Shown here piece after piece: positions 1-10,006 of a DNA stretch of 48,238 nt. Where the stretch lies: assembly GCA_965371245.1 (NCBI GenBank), contig CBDUXT010000040.1:1-48238 (forward strand), given 5' to 3'. Both the position numbers and the translations under genes were made by a program. The stretch is from CBDUXT01 sp965371245. GTDB taxonomy: Bacteria > Planctomycetota > Phycisphaerae > UBA1845. How positions within the stretch are numbered: position 1 is the first letter of the stretch; each line of letters begins with the position of its first letter. A model generated the notes under the pieces. The model made no database searches. It was not told where the DNA came from and saw nothing but the letters and a program-made list of their open reading frames with translations.

Positions 1-167
1 AGTCAAGGTCAGCTATCCGCTGGAGCGGCGCCGGACGGAGTTTCTGCTAGGGACAATAGCACCGTTGCGTTCCATCGACGCACCAACGCCCTTCCCGCTC
101 TGAACCGCTCTGAGTCAAGGTCAGCTATCCGCTGGAGCGGCGCCGGACGGAGTTTCTGCTAGGGACA
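1..167. repeat. 55-bp exact direct repeat, two copies
   Basis: Positions 1-55 and 113-167 are identical over 55 bases, with a period of 112. The unit contains the short palindrome CGCTGGAGCG. Its last nine bases (CTAGGGACA) recur at 180-188, where they also supply the stop codon of the neighbouring minus-strand gene. The repeat may continue to the left of the window. I do not recognise the family; it could be a dispersed intergenic repeat or the end of a mobile element. Confidence 0.85.
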
Positions 168-179
168 GGAGTTTGTTTT

Positions 180-1121
180 CTAGGGACAACACCCGCCGAT
201 ATTCTCACCACATTCCGGGCACCTATCCGAGACCAAGCCAGTAAGGTTATAATCGCAGTTATCGCAAAACCCCGGTGGATGCCGCCTACTTCGACGCCAA
301 AGCAAGAGAGATGGTGGCAAGATTAGCGCCAAGACCATCCAGAGTGGTACAAGTACGATTCCGCCTGTGAAGGCAGGCCACCAAACGAGACCACTCTTCC
401 AAACGAAGCTTGAATATCCCCAAAACCATCCAACATACCTCAACGGTTCGCACTCAATAAAGAGCGCTCCATGCCCAATTCCCACTACGACTCTGTCTGT
501 CCAATATCCACAGGCACTCGTACCAGTAACCACGAACAAACCAGCAATAACAGCCGACAGAGATATGCCAAAGCAGCCGACTAACCCTATCTGACGGCAG
601 TGTTTCCTGTACCGACTGATGTCACCGCATGAATAACAGACGCCATAAGTCTCGGCGCTCATCTCGCGCCCACATTCTCCACAAACCGTGACCGGCAGAG
701 TCTCTGGCAAGACCCGCCGGAGAACAAGACAAGTGAAGACGAAAACGATCGTGGGCATTGGGACAAGAGAGTACATGACAATTCCGCGCGTGACTGAGAG
801 TGCTCGAATGAGAACAATGCAAATGGCGAGCGGCGTTAAGGCGACCCCGAGCACCAGAATGCAAGGCCTGAGTGGCCGGCGATGTAGAATAGGAATGCCA
901 AATCCGAACCACAAGACCCCCATCAGGCCACCAAATATGCCCACGAACGGCAGCCGCCCGAACAAGCCCGAAGCCCACGCCGATGTCGAGGAAACAGGGT
1001 CATAGAACTCTAACCCAAGATAGGTCAGCCAACCCACTAACGAATAGTAGATGCCGAATGTGATACACATGAAGAGCATATCGAGTCTTGAGTGGCTCCT
1101 AGGTGAGGCTTGACAATGCAT
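180..1121 (-). CDS. Membrane protein with two zinc-ribbon motifs
   Basis: The 313-residue product has about six hydrophobic segments, at roughly residues 14-36, 53-78, 83-104, 113-135, 178-200 and 250-275. Between the fourth and fifth lies a CGECG...CYSCG four-cysteine motif. A second ribbon, CDNCDYNLTG...CPECGE, ends the protein. C-terminal ribbons of this CxxCxYxLxG...CPECG form are very common in planctomycete membrane proteins of unknown function. This supports the taxonomic guess but not a role. The start used is the first ATG; an internal ATG at residue 15 (MLFMC) would still keep the first membrane segment. Its stop lies inside the repeated CTAGGGACA sequence. Function unknown. Confidence 0.75.
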   Translation of the reverse strand: MHCQASPRSHSRLDMLFMCITFGIYYSLVGWLTYLGLEFYDPVSSTSAWASGLFGRLPFVGIFGGLMGVLWFGFGIPILHRRPLRPCILVLGVALTPLAICIVLIRALSVTRGIVMYSLVPMPTIVFVFTCLVLRRVLPETLPVTVCGECGREMSAETYGVCYSCGDISRYRKHCRQIGLVGCFGISLSAVIAGLFVVTGTSACGYWTDRVVVGIGHGALFIECEPLRYVGWFWGYSSFVWKSGLVWWPAFTGGIVLVPLWMVLALILPPSLLLWRRSRRHPPGFCDNCDYNLTGLVSDRCPECGENIGGCCP

Positions 1122-1792
1122 GAGGTCCTTGGTGGGATTGCGGTCGAACTATCGGAGATGATAGTGTAGAGGCTACCCCAAGACCTTTCGTTGAGTTAAG
1201 CGTCTGATAATGAATGATGCTCAAACTCACGGCCGAGCAACTCGTTTGGCTTATGGAACAGATTCCTCAACCTCGTCGGAGCGCGAGGGGCGGTCGCCCA
1301 CCCGAGGATCGAGACTGCTTCTCCGTCGCTTTTCTTTGCTGTGAAAGGGGAGAGCCTTGGTGCCCTGCGCCCTGTTTGGTTGCTCGAAGCACCGGCGCTA
1401 GGCACTCTCGCCGCCCAGGCCATCGCCCTTGATCGGCAACCAGTACTGCCGTCGACGGACAGGAACGCTGGACAACCCGATGCGCCAGATGATCCAGGCG
1501 CTGCTTTTTTTCCTTGGAGGCGACATAGCACTCGGAGCATCGATAATCCAACAGGAAGTTCGGTGTGCGGACACGCGCAATTGCACAACCTGGGGCTTTG
1601 GCGATGAGCGCCGGGGTTACGGCTTCCACGGATTGCCGTGGAATTCATCTTCTCCTGTGTGAGCATTGCCGCCGGATCGAACACTGCGTCGAACTTCCTT
1701 CGAGCTACGTCCAAGCTTTTCTCGCTCTTGCCTGCGTCGTGCTCCAGCCCTGTCGCTCTTCTCCGGAGGACTGTTCGGACACTGTCTCTAAC
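1122..1792. other. Intergenic stretch with IS debris
   Basis: No intact gene is visible between the membrane protein and the end of the RHS gene. Several overlapping frames are open, but none has coherent domain content apart from the IS5-like fragment at about 1214-1360. Short hairpin-prone, G+C-rich sequence fills the rest. Confidence 0.5.
1214..1432 (+). pseudogene. IS5-family transposase N-terminal remnant
   Basis: The first ~50 codons read MLKLTAEQLVWLMEQIP, then SARGGRPPEDRDCF and RGEPW. This follows the N-terminal pattern of IS5-family (DUF4096-type) transposases: LT-x-x-QW...P, R-GGRPP, then an L-R-x-G-xPW segment. The usual residues after PW (RDLP) are lost and the frame ends after 72 codons. 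No DDE residues or terminal repeats can be followed downstream. I read it as a decayed insertion sequence. The call rests on a short motif match only. Confidence 0.45.
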
Positions 1793-4700
1793 TCAGGTGC
1801 AGGTTGTAACCCACTGCCTAAGCGTCCATTGATACGCGAAAAAAGCAAGCGTCCATTGGCATCTCCAGCAATTCTGGCAAGGTCCGGCACCCCAGTCGTC
1901 CTCGAGGCCACAACCGGAACCTTTGTCGCAAATACAATTTCCCACTGAGCCGCAGCCAGTCAGTGTTCCGCGGACTTGGAAGTAGCAAGTAGGAGCCGTA
2001 ATGGGATTGGCAGGTGGTGTCGCAGTAGCGGCAGATCCAGAGCAACAGAAGCAGCAGTCCCACCCAGAGGGATCCAGATTTCCTTGGGGCGCACTGCGCT
2101 CGTAAGTATAGAGATTCAGTGCGTCAATGTGATGGTCACTAAGCGCAAGTCTCTCTACGTCCACACGATCTCTCTGGAAGAATTGCCTCTCCCCCTTCTG
2201 CCTAGCTCTGTTGTGAGCGCTCCCGATCTCGGGTTCGAACAGCAGCCCCTGATGCCCGAAGTGCTGGTCGACGCTTGTGGCGATTCGGCCGGGGTGGAGC
2301 ATCTCGCCCTGGGGCAGGGCGTCGAACAGGGTCGCGTCGGCGCTGTCGTAATCGCCATCGAAGTCCAGGTCGTTGACGCGACACGCACCCGTCACCGTGC
2401 CCGTGCAGTCCGTGCCGGGCGTGCCCTTGTCCGTTGCGTCGACGTCCCCGTCCCCGTCCCGGTCGCCGAATCCCGTCTCCTGGTCCACCTGCATGATCCC
2501 GTACGGGGTGTACTTGTGCCGCTCTATGACGCTGCCGGCAAGGTCGGTCAGGCCGATAACATTCCAGTTCGCATCCTGGTGGACGTACAGGTCGCCCTTC
2601 TTGGCTACGCGTACCATCACCAACTCGTCGATGTACTGCGTGCCGTGGATGAACTGCTGAACCATGTTCCCCGATCCGTTCCGGGTCTCGCAGATCTTCT
2701 GACCGTCATAGAAGTATACCACGGTGTCATCGAAACCGCCGCTCTTTGTCACAACTTTCTTGATTCTGCGCCCCGTGGCGTCGAATTCAGCCGTCTGGAT
2801 GGTCACATCCGAGTCGTGGGAGGCCCGGACCTTCACCAGCCGGTTCCAGGCGTCGTAGATGTATACGAACTCGCAGTCGTCGATCAGGTTCCCCGCGTCG
2901 TCGTGCTTGACCGTACAGATCGTGCCCCCGAACTCCTCGTCCCAGATGATGTCGTCGCCGCCGTCGGCGATGTCACCGTCTCCGTTGTTGTCGTAGCCGA
3001 TTCTGACGGTATCGAATCCCAGCATGCCCGACCCCGTGCCGCCGAAGGCCACCCCGCCGAAGGGGATCTGGCTGTCGGTGGCCGTGACCTTCAGCACGCC
3101 GTCCACATAGACCTTGATCGTGTCCGTGCCGCTGTCGTCGAAGACGCGGACCCGTACGGTCACGGCCCCGGGACTGTCATCGCCGGCCTCGAGGACGCTG
3201 ACTTGGCCGTTGAGGTAACGCCTGATTTCAATCGAGTCGTTACCCGGCTCCTCGACGCAAATGGCGTTTTGCGGATCCCGATAGCGCACGCAGATCTTCC
3301 GACCACTGTGGGCCTGAAGGTCCGCCTCGACGACGTAGTAATCATCCGAGAAGCCCTCGACGACAGCCATGCCGCCGCGGTGGGCCACCGGGTCCGCGGC
3401 CACCTGAAGCTTTCCCGAAACCAGTGAAGTATCGGCCGAGCCGCCGACGCGCGGGGTCATGGGATCGCGAACCTTGATGTCGTGGGCGATGAAGTTGTCG
3501 AAGGTAACGTTTATGGTGTCCGTGTACACACCGCTCTGACCGGCCTGGGTCGGCGTGGTGAGCGACTTGCCTATCACCGCGAGGGATTGACCCACGACCC
3601 CGGCGTCGATGCCGCTGCGGAAGATGTTCACCTTGATGGTGTAGGTGGTATCGTCGCTGATGGTGGCCGTGGCGGTGGCCAGGGCCGTTCCCCACGAGCC
3701 ACTGGCGACGCTGTAGAGCGCGATCTTGCCGGCGGCTCGATCGAGGACCACGGCGTGGTAGCTGTTGTTGCCGTCGTGACCGAAGATCAGCCCGGCCTTG
3801 TTGGTGCTTGAGCCGCTGGCGAACTTGATGTCCAGCGCGTGGTGGATGGCGTCGATCCGCGGGGCGGCGAGGATGACCGCCTCGCCGCCGGTGAGCCCCG
3901 ATGCCATGAGGACGCCCCCGAGGACGACCCAATCGTCTATCTGCTCCGTCCACAGGGCGGAGATGCCGTCCACGAAGGGCTCGTTGATGACGGCCGGTGC
4001 CCCGGATGGGTTGGGGCGGTCCGCCGTGGTAATCTCGTTGGTCCAGTTCACGATATCCTTTATGGTGGACGCGGTGCCGTTGACCTGGATCCCGTCGCCG
4101 GACGAGAAGTTGCCCAGCAGGTCCATGTCGTAGTCGAGGCTCACGTCGGAGGTGATCACGCTAACACCGGCTAAGGCGTAGCCTCGATCCATGCTGGTCA
4201 GGCGGTTGAGGTTGTCATAGCCGAACGTCTGGCTGTCGATGCTGCGGACCAGGTGCCCGATGGAGGTGCGGTTGCCTAGGCGGTCGAGGCCGTACTTGCG
4301 GTCGAGGAACTCGACGCCGGACCAGTCGGCGTGTTTCAGCCTGACGATCCGCCCGAAGCGATCGAACCCCTTGTAGTGGCCGGGCGTGCCGTGCCACAGG
4401 TCTACCCGGGTGTCGTTGCCGTAGGCGCCGGTGTCCTCGTCGTGGTCGCGGCGCACGAAGCGCCCCATGCCGTTGAAGTCATACTCGGCCAGGATGTCGC
4501 CGGCGGCGCCGCTGTTGTCCCGGGCGATCTGACCCACGCGGTTGAACTCCTCGTTGATCTCGTCCTGAAGGGTGCTCGCGGCGCCGGTGTGCGAGTAGAC
4601 GTTCCATATCTTGCGGCCGTCCGGGTATTTGATCCAGTCCTTTCTGTTGTAATTGTCCGCCGCGTCGTAGTCCGCGTCGTAGCCGTACTCTACGGCCAGC

Positions 4701-7700
4701 GTCGTGCCCCCGACCACCTTGCCGTCTTCCTCCTGCTCGACCTTGGTAAGCTTGTCCGCCGCGTTGTACGTGTAGACGATCTGGCTCGTGGCATCAGTGT
4801 AGAGCGGGTCTGGCGTCGTGTCGCTCACTGCGGTTCTCTTGATCACTCGACCCTCGTCGTCGTACTCCCAGGTGTAGGCCCGGATGGCGCCATCGACGGC
4901 GCCGGACCCACCGGTGTAGGTACCCAGCGTGGTGACCTCCTCCTCGCTCTTGCGGCGAAGCGTGTCATAGCTAAACGTATTCTTGGTGCCGTTCTGGTCG
5001 GTGCGGTCCTTGAGCGTGCCATCGACGTTGTAGGTGAAGACCACCTTGTCCGCCTGGGTGGAGCCGACCGTTCCGTCACCGGTGGGATACCTGATCTCCG
5101 TGACGCGGCCGGCGCTCTGGCCGTCGGTGTAGCCGTACTCGGTGACCTGATCCTTGTCGCCCCCGACGGTGGTCCAGGTTCCGTTGGCGTAGGTGTTGTC
5201 GGTGGCGGGGTCGTGCATGATACGAACCAGACTCCCGGCGGCGTTGTATTGGTACTCCGTCATGCGATCGAGCGCGCTTGCAACACAACTCTCGCCGTCG
5301 CTGTGGCCGCCGGAGCAGGTGCCGCCGCTACAGGTACCACCGGGACAGCCCTCGTCCTCGATCTTGGCGATCGTGCGCCCGAGTTGATCAAACATGGACT
5401 TGGTCACGATGCCGCGTGGGTCGGTCACGGAGTCCCTGTCACCCTCGTTGTCATATGTGTAGGTCGTGACCAGAACGGTGTCGCTACGAGTCGGGGCGGA
5501 GGCGCCGTAGGTCGGCGCGGTGGCGTTGTCCTTCCAGCCACTACTGTTGTTGGTGCCGTAGTTGGCCGAATCGACCAGCCGATGCGCCGCATCGTACCAA
5601 GAGTAGGAGTAGGTCCGGACAAAGTCGGGCGTGGTGGCATTCATCCCGTTGGTGTCGTCGTGGTTGAGTTCCTTACCTATCCTTTTGGTCACGTTACCCA
5701 CGTCGTCGAGCGTGAGCTCCGTCTGTTGAACGAAACCCTCGTCGTCGTCGGGGTAGTCCGGCACGCTGCTGGCGTATTTGCCGGCCGGATCGAACTTCGT
5801 GCCGGACATGGTCTTTGTTCGTCGCCCGGCCCCGTCGTACTCCGTGAAGCGAATCCCCGTGTTGGCCGCATCGACGGCCCAAACCAGTCCTCGCCGATCA
5901 CGGTAGGTGTTGGTGACCAGGGCATCGGCCGGGGTCGTATCCGCCGGGTCGTCGAAGACCTCGGACTTGTAGACCTGACCATGCTCGTCGTAGAAGGTCT
6001 TGGAGAGGTCAAGCCGATTCGTCGCGTCCGTCGTGGACGGCATGTCAAGCGCATCGAGCGCTTCATCCGTGTCGTACGTGCCGATCTCGATGACACGATC
6101 GAGATGGTCGTAGGCGACAAGCGTATAGGGCGCCAGAGGCGGACTCGTGACGGACCGGCGATTGCGCCAGTCGAACTTGTGCCCCGTGTCGTTGTAATCA
6201 CTGGCTCCCGTGTCGAACCATCGCCGCGTCCACGAGAGGACCCCATCGCCCTCGCCCTGCTCCGGCGTCGAGTCCGAGTCGGGGTCGTCGTAGAAAAACT
6301 CCCCAGTCGTCGTCATCGTCGGCTTGCCGGTGCCGATGTTGTGGGTTTCGTCGCTGACTGCCTCGGCAGTCTTGATTCGCCGGCCCAGTAAGTCGTAGAA
6401 GACCTGCGTAACCTGCTCGCGATCCTGCGGCGACTCGTCGGCCACATCCTGGATCGTGTACTCGCGGCGACCCATCCCGTCGTACTCGAACGCCATACGG
6501 TAGAAATGAGTGTACCGCGTGCCGTCACCCGTGGCCGGGAAGTCGTGGTATCGATCCGAGTGTTCCCGCATCCCGGCGATGTTGTAGGAGTTGAGGGTGC
6601 GGGTGGCCATGTCGCTGTTGCCGTAGGTCTCGGCACCCGTCGGCTCGTTGCTCCCGTCCACCGTGGGCGTTTTGTCCGTGTTGAGCGTCAGCACGTCTTC
6701 CGGCCGCCCCTCCTTGTCGGTCTTGGTTACCCGAATAGGCAGCTGCGCTTTCTTGGTGGTAGTGTTCCAGGCGGGATAGACGCGGCTCTCGTCGTCCTTG
6801 TAGACGGTGTAAGTGATCTTGCCCTCGCGATCGATCCGCTTGCGATAGCGCCCGAGCCAGTCATAGACCGCGGAATCGGTCAGCTCCAACTCTGTGCCGC
6901 CTCCCGTGCGCGTGAAGGGGATGTCCGTGGCGCTGGCGAACCCGCCGTCATTGATGCCGTCCCAGCGACTGGTGATGTCGCTCGAAAGAGTCGAAGTCTT
7001 GACGTCCCGAACCGCAAAGGTTTGAAAGCCGGTCTCGGTGTCAAAGGCGTAGAAAAGCACGAAGCCTTCCGGGTCGATTTGCCAGCGCATCGCGCGCGTG
7101 CGCTTGTCGTAGAACTGTTTGCGGACCGCGCTGGTACCGGGCCCGTTCTTGGCCGTCGAAACCGCGGGGTACGTCACGTCAAGCTGCTTGATCTGTACCT
7201 TGTCCCCGCCGTCGTCGTAGAAGGTGTAGTCCATCGTCGTGACCCGCGCGTTGCCTTCATCCTCCTCCTCGAATTCGGTTATCGTCGTCGGCAAGTCCGG
7301 ACGTTCGGTGATGCTCCGACCGTAGGCCCGCAGGGTCTGCTTCGTGCCACCGTCGCCGTTCTTGATCCGAATCTTCTCCGGGTAGCCGTCGTACGTGTTC
7401 GTGGTGTAGTCGTAGTCGATCTTGTACACGACTCCCGCATCCGGGCTCTTAAATGTCACCGCGTAGGTTGACTCGTTGTAGTCCGACATGGCTGACGACT
7501 GGTAGAGGGTCGTGAGACGGTTCTCCGAGGGCCCGGTCGTGCCATAGTCGCAGTGCCAGATCAACTCCCGGTTGGGCGTGCCGTCATCCTCGTCCTGAAC
7601 GACCCAGGTGAGCGGCTGATACCAGCGGTTCACGTCGAAGATCACACGGGTGTCGTCCTGGCGATCGGCCACACAGTGAAACTTCCAGGTGTCCAGGTCG

Positions 7701-9154
7701 GGCGAGCCCGTGTTCTCGGTCCAGGTGTAGGTCGTGGTTGCGGGCGTTCCACCGGCCCCGCCGCAGCCGCAGCTGATGCCCGAGAGACGCTCCTGGGTCT
7801 TGGTCACTCGTCCGCTACCGTTTTCGTACTCGTAGATCACGTTGGCGTAATCCTCGAAGTCCGTGTTGGTCTGCGTCTCGGGGTTGCCCTTGTCGGTGTT
7901 GAGCCGGTCGGCGTTCTCCGGGTTCAGCACGTAACGGAGCTGGTGGTCGATGCCGGGCGTGTTACCTCTGCCCGTGCCCCAAGGGCTCTCGAAGTATCGG
8001 TAGTAGAACTTCTCCTCGATCGACAACACACCGTCGGCGTCGGCCGTGGCCTTGTGCTGCACGGTCGCCTTCATCAGGTCGCCCTGCGTACCGTACGCGT
8101 CGGCCGTGTTGTCGTGGTAGACGTACTCGATCTTGCCGATCAGGTGGGCGTTTGTTTCCGTGGTCGTCTTGAAGATCTTCACGAAGCGCAGCTTGCCCAC
8201 GTTGAAGGCGTCTGTCACCTCGATGTAGTACTCGTAACGGATTCGGTGATCGGCTCCCACGATCACATCGACATCGATGTAGTCCAGCACCCAGCCCAAC
8301 TCCACCGGGTCGAAGTCGTAGTTGAGCGTCCACTTGGTGCCGTGGGGATCCTCGATCCGCTTAAGCCGGCTCGCGACACCCGTGACATTCTTGTCGTGGA
8401 AAACGTAGGCGAAGCCGTCGATCCGCTGGACGGTGTATTCGTCGCTCCCGGACGAGAAGGTCAGGTCGTAGAGGAACGCGTCGTCGCAGGTCCAGGAGCC
8501 GCCGCTGTAGGTGAAGTTGAGCGTGTGGTGCGGATCCATCTGCACGGCCACGTCGCTGGCACCGTCGACGTCATCGACGGTGATGTTCATCATCTCCGTG
8601 ATCCACCAGTTCTCGCCCATCCAGGTCAGGGACGAGGGATTCTCGGAGGAGTACGTGCGCTCCAGGAACCAGTCGATCCCGTTGAGCGGCAGATAGAAAT
8701 CGTTCCGATGCACGTAGGAGGCACCGTTACCGAGGAACACGGATCGGTTGGCGCCGATGCCGTTCACCGAGGTCTGAACGAACGGGCCGGCGGTGCCAAT
8801 CTCGTTGAGGCCGGTGTTGCCCCAAACAATCCGCGGAACACCGTTCTGTCCGGGAAGTTTTTCCGGCAGAATAAAGCCGGAAGGTGTCGTGAGCCCCCAG
8901 AACACCCTTCGTGAAACGAGGGCCTCGTCCAGACTTCCGGGACCGGGACCGCCGGCCGTGAACAAGCAAGTAGGGCCTGTGTAGCCGAGGTCAGACACGC
9001 CACCGTCATAACACCCGCCGTCCAAGAAACCCGCTACGCCGCAAGCGCTGGAAGCAACATCCTGTAGGTCGCCGTCGCCTTCTACGTCCACAGAGCTAGT
9101 GAGCACTACGACGAAGACGAGTCCAGCCAGTGACGGCAGCATCCTGTACGACAT
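1793..9154 (-). CDS. Giant exported RHS/YD-repeat protein
   Basis: The 2453-residue product starts at an ATG with a GAGGAGG ribosome site eight bases upstream. A signal peptide follows (MSYRMLPSLAGLVFVVVLTSS). An in-frame extension to 9355 lacks these signs. Residues ~150-450 form the usual RHS lead-in, with a Cys/Gly cluster (GISCGCGGAGG) near 461. YD-type repeats (YDxxGxx) run through ~1700 and return at ~2080-2200. Two concanavalin-like beta-sandwich stretches appear inserted at ~1715-1885 and ~1905-2050. Dockerin-like calcium loops (DRDGDGDVDATD, DLDFDGDYDSADA) lie at ~2226-2276. The core ends with LNLYTYERSAPQGNLDPSG, although the region just before it departs from the usual RHS closing motif. 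A Cys-rich 90-residue tip follows. RHS proteins encapsulate a variable C-terminal tip; here I see no known toxin fold. No immunity gene is recognisable beyond the stop. Confidence 0.9.
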   Translation of the reverse strand: MSYRMLPSLAGLVFVVVLTSSVDVEGDGDLQDVASSACGVAGFLDGGCYDGGVSDLGYTGPTCLFTAGGPGPGSLDEALVSRRVFWGLTTPSGFILPEKLPGQNGVPRIVWGNTGLNEIGTAGPFVQTSVNGIGANRSVFLGNGASYVHRNDFYLPLNGIDWFLERTYSSENPSSLTWMGENWWITEMMNITVDDVDGASDVAVQMDPHHTLNFTYSGGSWTCDDAFLYDLTFSSGSDEYTVQRIDGFAYVFHDKNVTGVASRLKRIEDPHGTKWTLNYDFDPVELGWVLDYIDVDVIVGADHRIRYEYYIEVTDAFNVGKLRFVKIFKTTTETNAHLIGKIEYVYHDNTADAYGTQGDLMKATVQHKATADADGVLSIEEKFYYRYFESPWGTGRGNTPGIDHQLRYVLNPENADRLNTDKGNPETQTNTDFEDYANVIYEYENGSGRVTKTQERLSGISCGCGGAGGTPATTTYTWTENTGSPDLDTWKFHCVADRQDDTRVIFDVNRWYQPLTWVVQDEDDGTPNRELIWHCDYGTTGPSENRLTTLYQSSAMSDYNESTYAVTFKSPDAGVVYKIDYDYTTNTYDGYPEKIRIKNGDGGTKQTLRAYGRSITERPDLPTTITEFEEEDEGNARVTTMDYTFYDDGGDKVQIKQLDVTYPAVSTAKNGPGTSAVRKQFYDKRTRAMRWQIDPEGFVLFYAFDTETGFQTFAVRDVKTSTLSSDITSRWDGINDGGFASATDIPFTRTGGGTELELTDSAVYDWLGRYRKRIDREGKITYTVYKDDESRVYPAWNTTTKKAQLPIRVTKTDKEGRPEDVLTLNTDKTPTVDGSNEPTGAETYGNSDMATRTLNSYNIAGMREHSDRYHDFPATGDGTRYTHFYRMAFEYDGMGRREYTIQDVADESPQDREQVTQVFYDLLGRRIKTAEAVSDETHNIGTGKPTMTTTGEFFYDDPDSDSTPEQGEGDGVLSWTRRWFDTGASDYNDTGHKFDWRNRRSVTSPPLAPYTLVAYDHLDRVIEIGTYDTDEALDALDMPSTTDATNRLDLSKTFYDEHGQVYKSEVFDDPADTTPADALVTNTYRDRRGLVWAVDAANTGIRFTEYDGAGRRTKTMSGTKFDPAGKYASSVPDYPDDDEGFVQQTELTLDDVGNVTKRIGKELNHDDTNGMNATTPDFVRTYSYSWYDAAHRLVDSANYGTNNSSGWKDNATAPTYGASAPTRSDTVLVTTYTYDNEGDRDSVTDPRGIVTKSMFDQLGRTIAKIEDEGCPGGTCSGGTCSGGHSDGESCVASALDRMTEYQYNAAGSLVRIMHDPATDNTYANGTWTTVGGDKDQVTEYGYTDGQSAGRVTEIRYPTGDGTVGSTQADKVVFTYNVDGTLKDRTDQNGTKNTFSYDTLRRKSEEEVTTLGTYTGGSGAVDGAIRAYTWEYDDEGRVIKRTAVSDTTPDPLYTDATSQIVYTYNAADKLTKVEQEEDGKVVGGTTLAVEYGYDADYDAADNYNRKDWIKYPDGRKIWNVYSHTGAASTLQDEINEEFNRVGQIARDNSGAAGDILAEYDFNGMGRFVRRDHDEDTGAYGNDTRVDLWHGTPGHYKGFDRFGRIVRLKHADWSGVEFLDRKYGLDRLGNRTSIGHLVRSIDSQTFGYDNLNRLTSMDRGYALAGVSVITSDVSLDYDMDLLGNFSSGDGIQVNGTASTIKDIVNWTNEITTADRPNPSGAPAVINEPFVDGISALWTEQIDDWVVLGGVLMASGLTGGEAVILAAPRIDAIHHALDIKFASGSSTNKAGLIFGHDGNNSYHAVVLDRAAGKIALYSVASGSWGTALATATATISDDTTYTIKVNIFRSGIDAGVVGQSLAVIGKSLTTPTQAGQSGVYTDTINVTFDNFIAHDIKVRDPMTPRVGGSADTSLVSGKLQVAADPVAHRGGMAVVEGFSDDYYVVEADLQAHSGRKICVRYRDPQNAICVEEPGNDSIEIRRYLNGQVSVLEAGDDSPGAVTVRVRVFDDSGTDTIKVYVDGVLKVTATDSQIPFGGVAFGGTGSGMLGFDTVRIGYDNNGDGDIADGGDDIIWDEEFGGTICTVKHDDAGNLIDDCEFVYIYDAWNRLVKVRASHDSDVTIQTAEFDATGRRIKKVVTKSGGFDDTVVYFYDGQKICETRNGSGNMVQQFIHGTQYIDELVMVRVAKKGDLYVHQDANWNVIGLTDLAGSVIERHKYTPYGIMQVDQETGFGDRDGDGDVDATDKGTPGTDCTGTVTGACRVNDLDFDGDYDSADATLFDALPQGEMLHPGRIATSVDQHFGHQGLLFEPEIGSAHNRARQKGERQFFQRDRVDVERLALSDHHIDALNLYTYERSAPQGNLDPSGWDCCFCCSGSAATATPPANPITAPTCYFQVRGTLTGCGSVGNCICDKGSGCGLEDDWGAGPCQNCWRCQWTLAFFAYQWTLRQWVTTCT
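1820..1858. repeat. 12-bp direct repeat at the RHS 3' end
   Basis: AAGCGTCCATTG occurs at 1820-1831 and 1847-1858, a period of 27 bases or nine codons. In the RHS frame this gives a repeated QWTL. It falls in the poorly conserved C-terminal tip and suggests slippage or decay there. Confidence 0.7.
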
Positions 9155-9430
9155 AGCAAACGGCCTCCTCGTTAAAACACGCGCACACCTTGCGCCGTCG
9201 ATCCAGTCGATAGTCAACATTCCTTGGTTCACACATCCCTTAATCAGACACGATTCAAGGTTTTGCTTCGCCTCTCCCTCCGTGCCACTCCATCGCATGC
9301 ACCGTTCACTACACTCAATACATCGGATGACCGCGGGCCAGCCGCTGCGACCCAACGCACTACTCTACAGCACCAAGTTAGTACGAGAACCCCCTCCCGA
9401 TCGCTCAACGAGCCCATGACCTTGCCCAAG

Positions 9431-10006
9431 CTACTTCTCACCCAGTTGCGCATTCCCCCTCTTTCTTACTTGCTCCTCACTCATTAGGCTGCTCGCCAGC
9501 CGATCCAAGGGGCCTTGAAAGCTCCCGGAGCGGATTCCCGACAGGGCGGACACATGCGCCAATCGAGCCATCGCCTCCCGATGCTCCGGCTGCAAATCGA
9601 GAGCCGTTTCGTATTGCTTTGCTGCATCCCGACCCCATCCCACGGTCTCATAGAGTCGCCCCAGATTGATCAGCGGCTCCACGGCGCGGGGATCAAGTCT
9701 GATCGCCATGGTGAATGCCCGCGCACTCTCGTAGAACCGTACTCGCTCAAGGAGGACCAGCCCAAGGTTGTTGTGCGCCGCGGCGTAACCCTTGTTCGCG
9801 CGCACCGCCTCCGCAAAGGCCTGCTCCGCAGCCTCGAACTCACCCTCCGTAGCAAGCGTCAAACCTCGCTCGTTGGCAACCGCGGCGGCCTCAGGGTCGA
9901 ACGCATTTCGCCCTACAAAAAAAGGCTCTACACGCTCCGCCTGAGCGCAGCCAAGCCCCGTCAGAGCGAGGAAGACCACAGCAAGAGCCACGAGGCGCAA
10001 GCGCAT
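9431..10006 (-). CDS. TPR-repeat lipoprotein
   Basis: The 191-residue product begins at an ATG preceded by AAAGGAG. It has a signal peptide with a lipobox (LTGLGC), so Cys17 would be the lipidated residue. Residues ~45-150 hold three tetratricopeptide repeats, with hallmarks AAHNNLGLVLLE, EPLINLGRLYETVGWGRDA and YETALDLQP. TPR lipoproteins of this size act as scaffolds in envelope assembly, for example the PilF/PilW class, but a specific partner cannot be read here. It lies ~280 bases upstream of the RHS start on the same strand and is divergent from the exported gene and secretion operon at 10.6 kb. A link to the secretion system is only inference. Confidence 0.8.
   Translation of the reverse strand: MRLRLVALAVVFLALTGLGCAQAERVEPFFVGRNAFDPEAAAVANERGLTLATEGEFEAAEQAFAEAVRANKGYAAAHNNLGLVLLERVRFYESARAFTMAIRLDPRAVEPLINLGRLYETVGWGRDAAKQYETALDLQPEHREAMARLAHVSALSGIRSGSFQGPLDRLASSLMSEEQVRKRGNAQLGEK

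Noticed and set aside
1196..1714. 172-codon minus-strand frame overlapping the IS5 remnant
   Set aside because: No domain, odd composition, no ribosome site, and the plus-strand transposase pattern explains part of the same DNA.
1976..3427. Long plus-strand open frame (483 codons) opposite the RHS gene
   Set aside because: It is antisense to clear RHS coding sequence; its product is Val/Asp/Gly-rich with no domain, as expected from GC-biased codons read in reverse.
4331..8914. Further long plus-strand open frames (686, 321 and 453 codons) opposite the RHS gene
   Set aside because: Same compositional effect; no ribosome sites or recognisable domains, while the minus strand shows continuous YD repeats.
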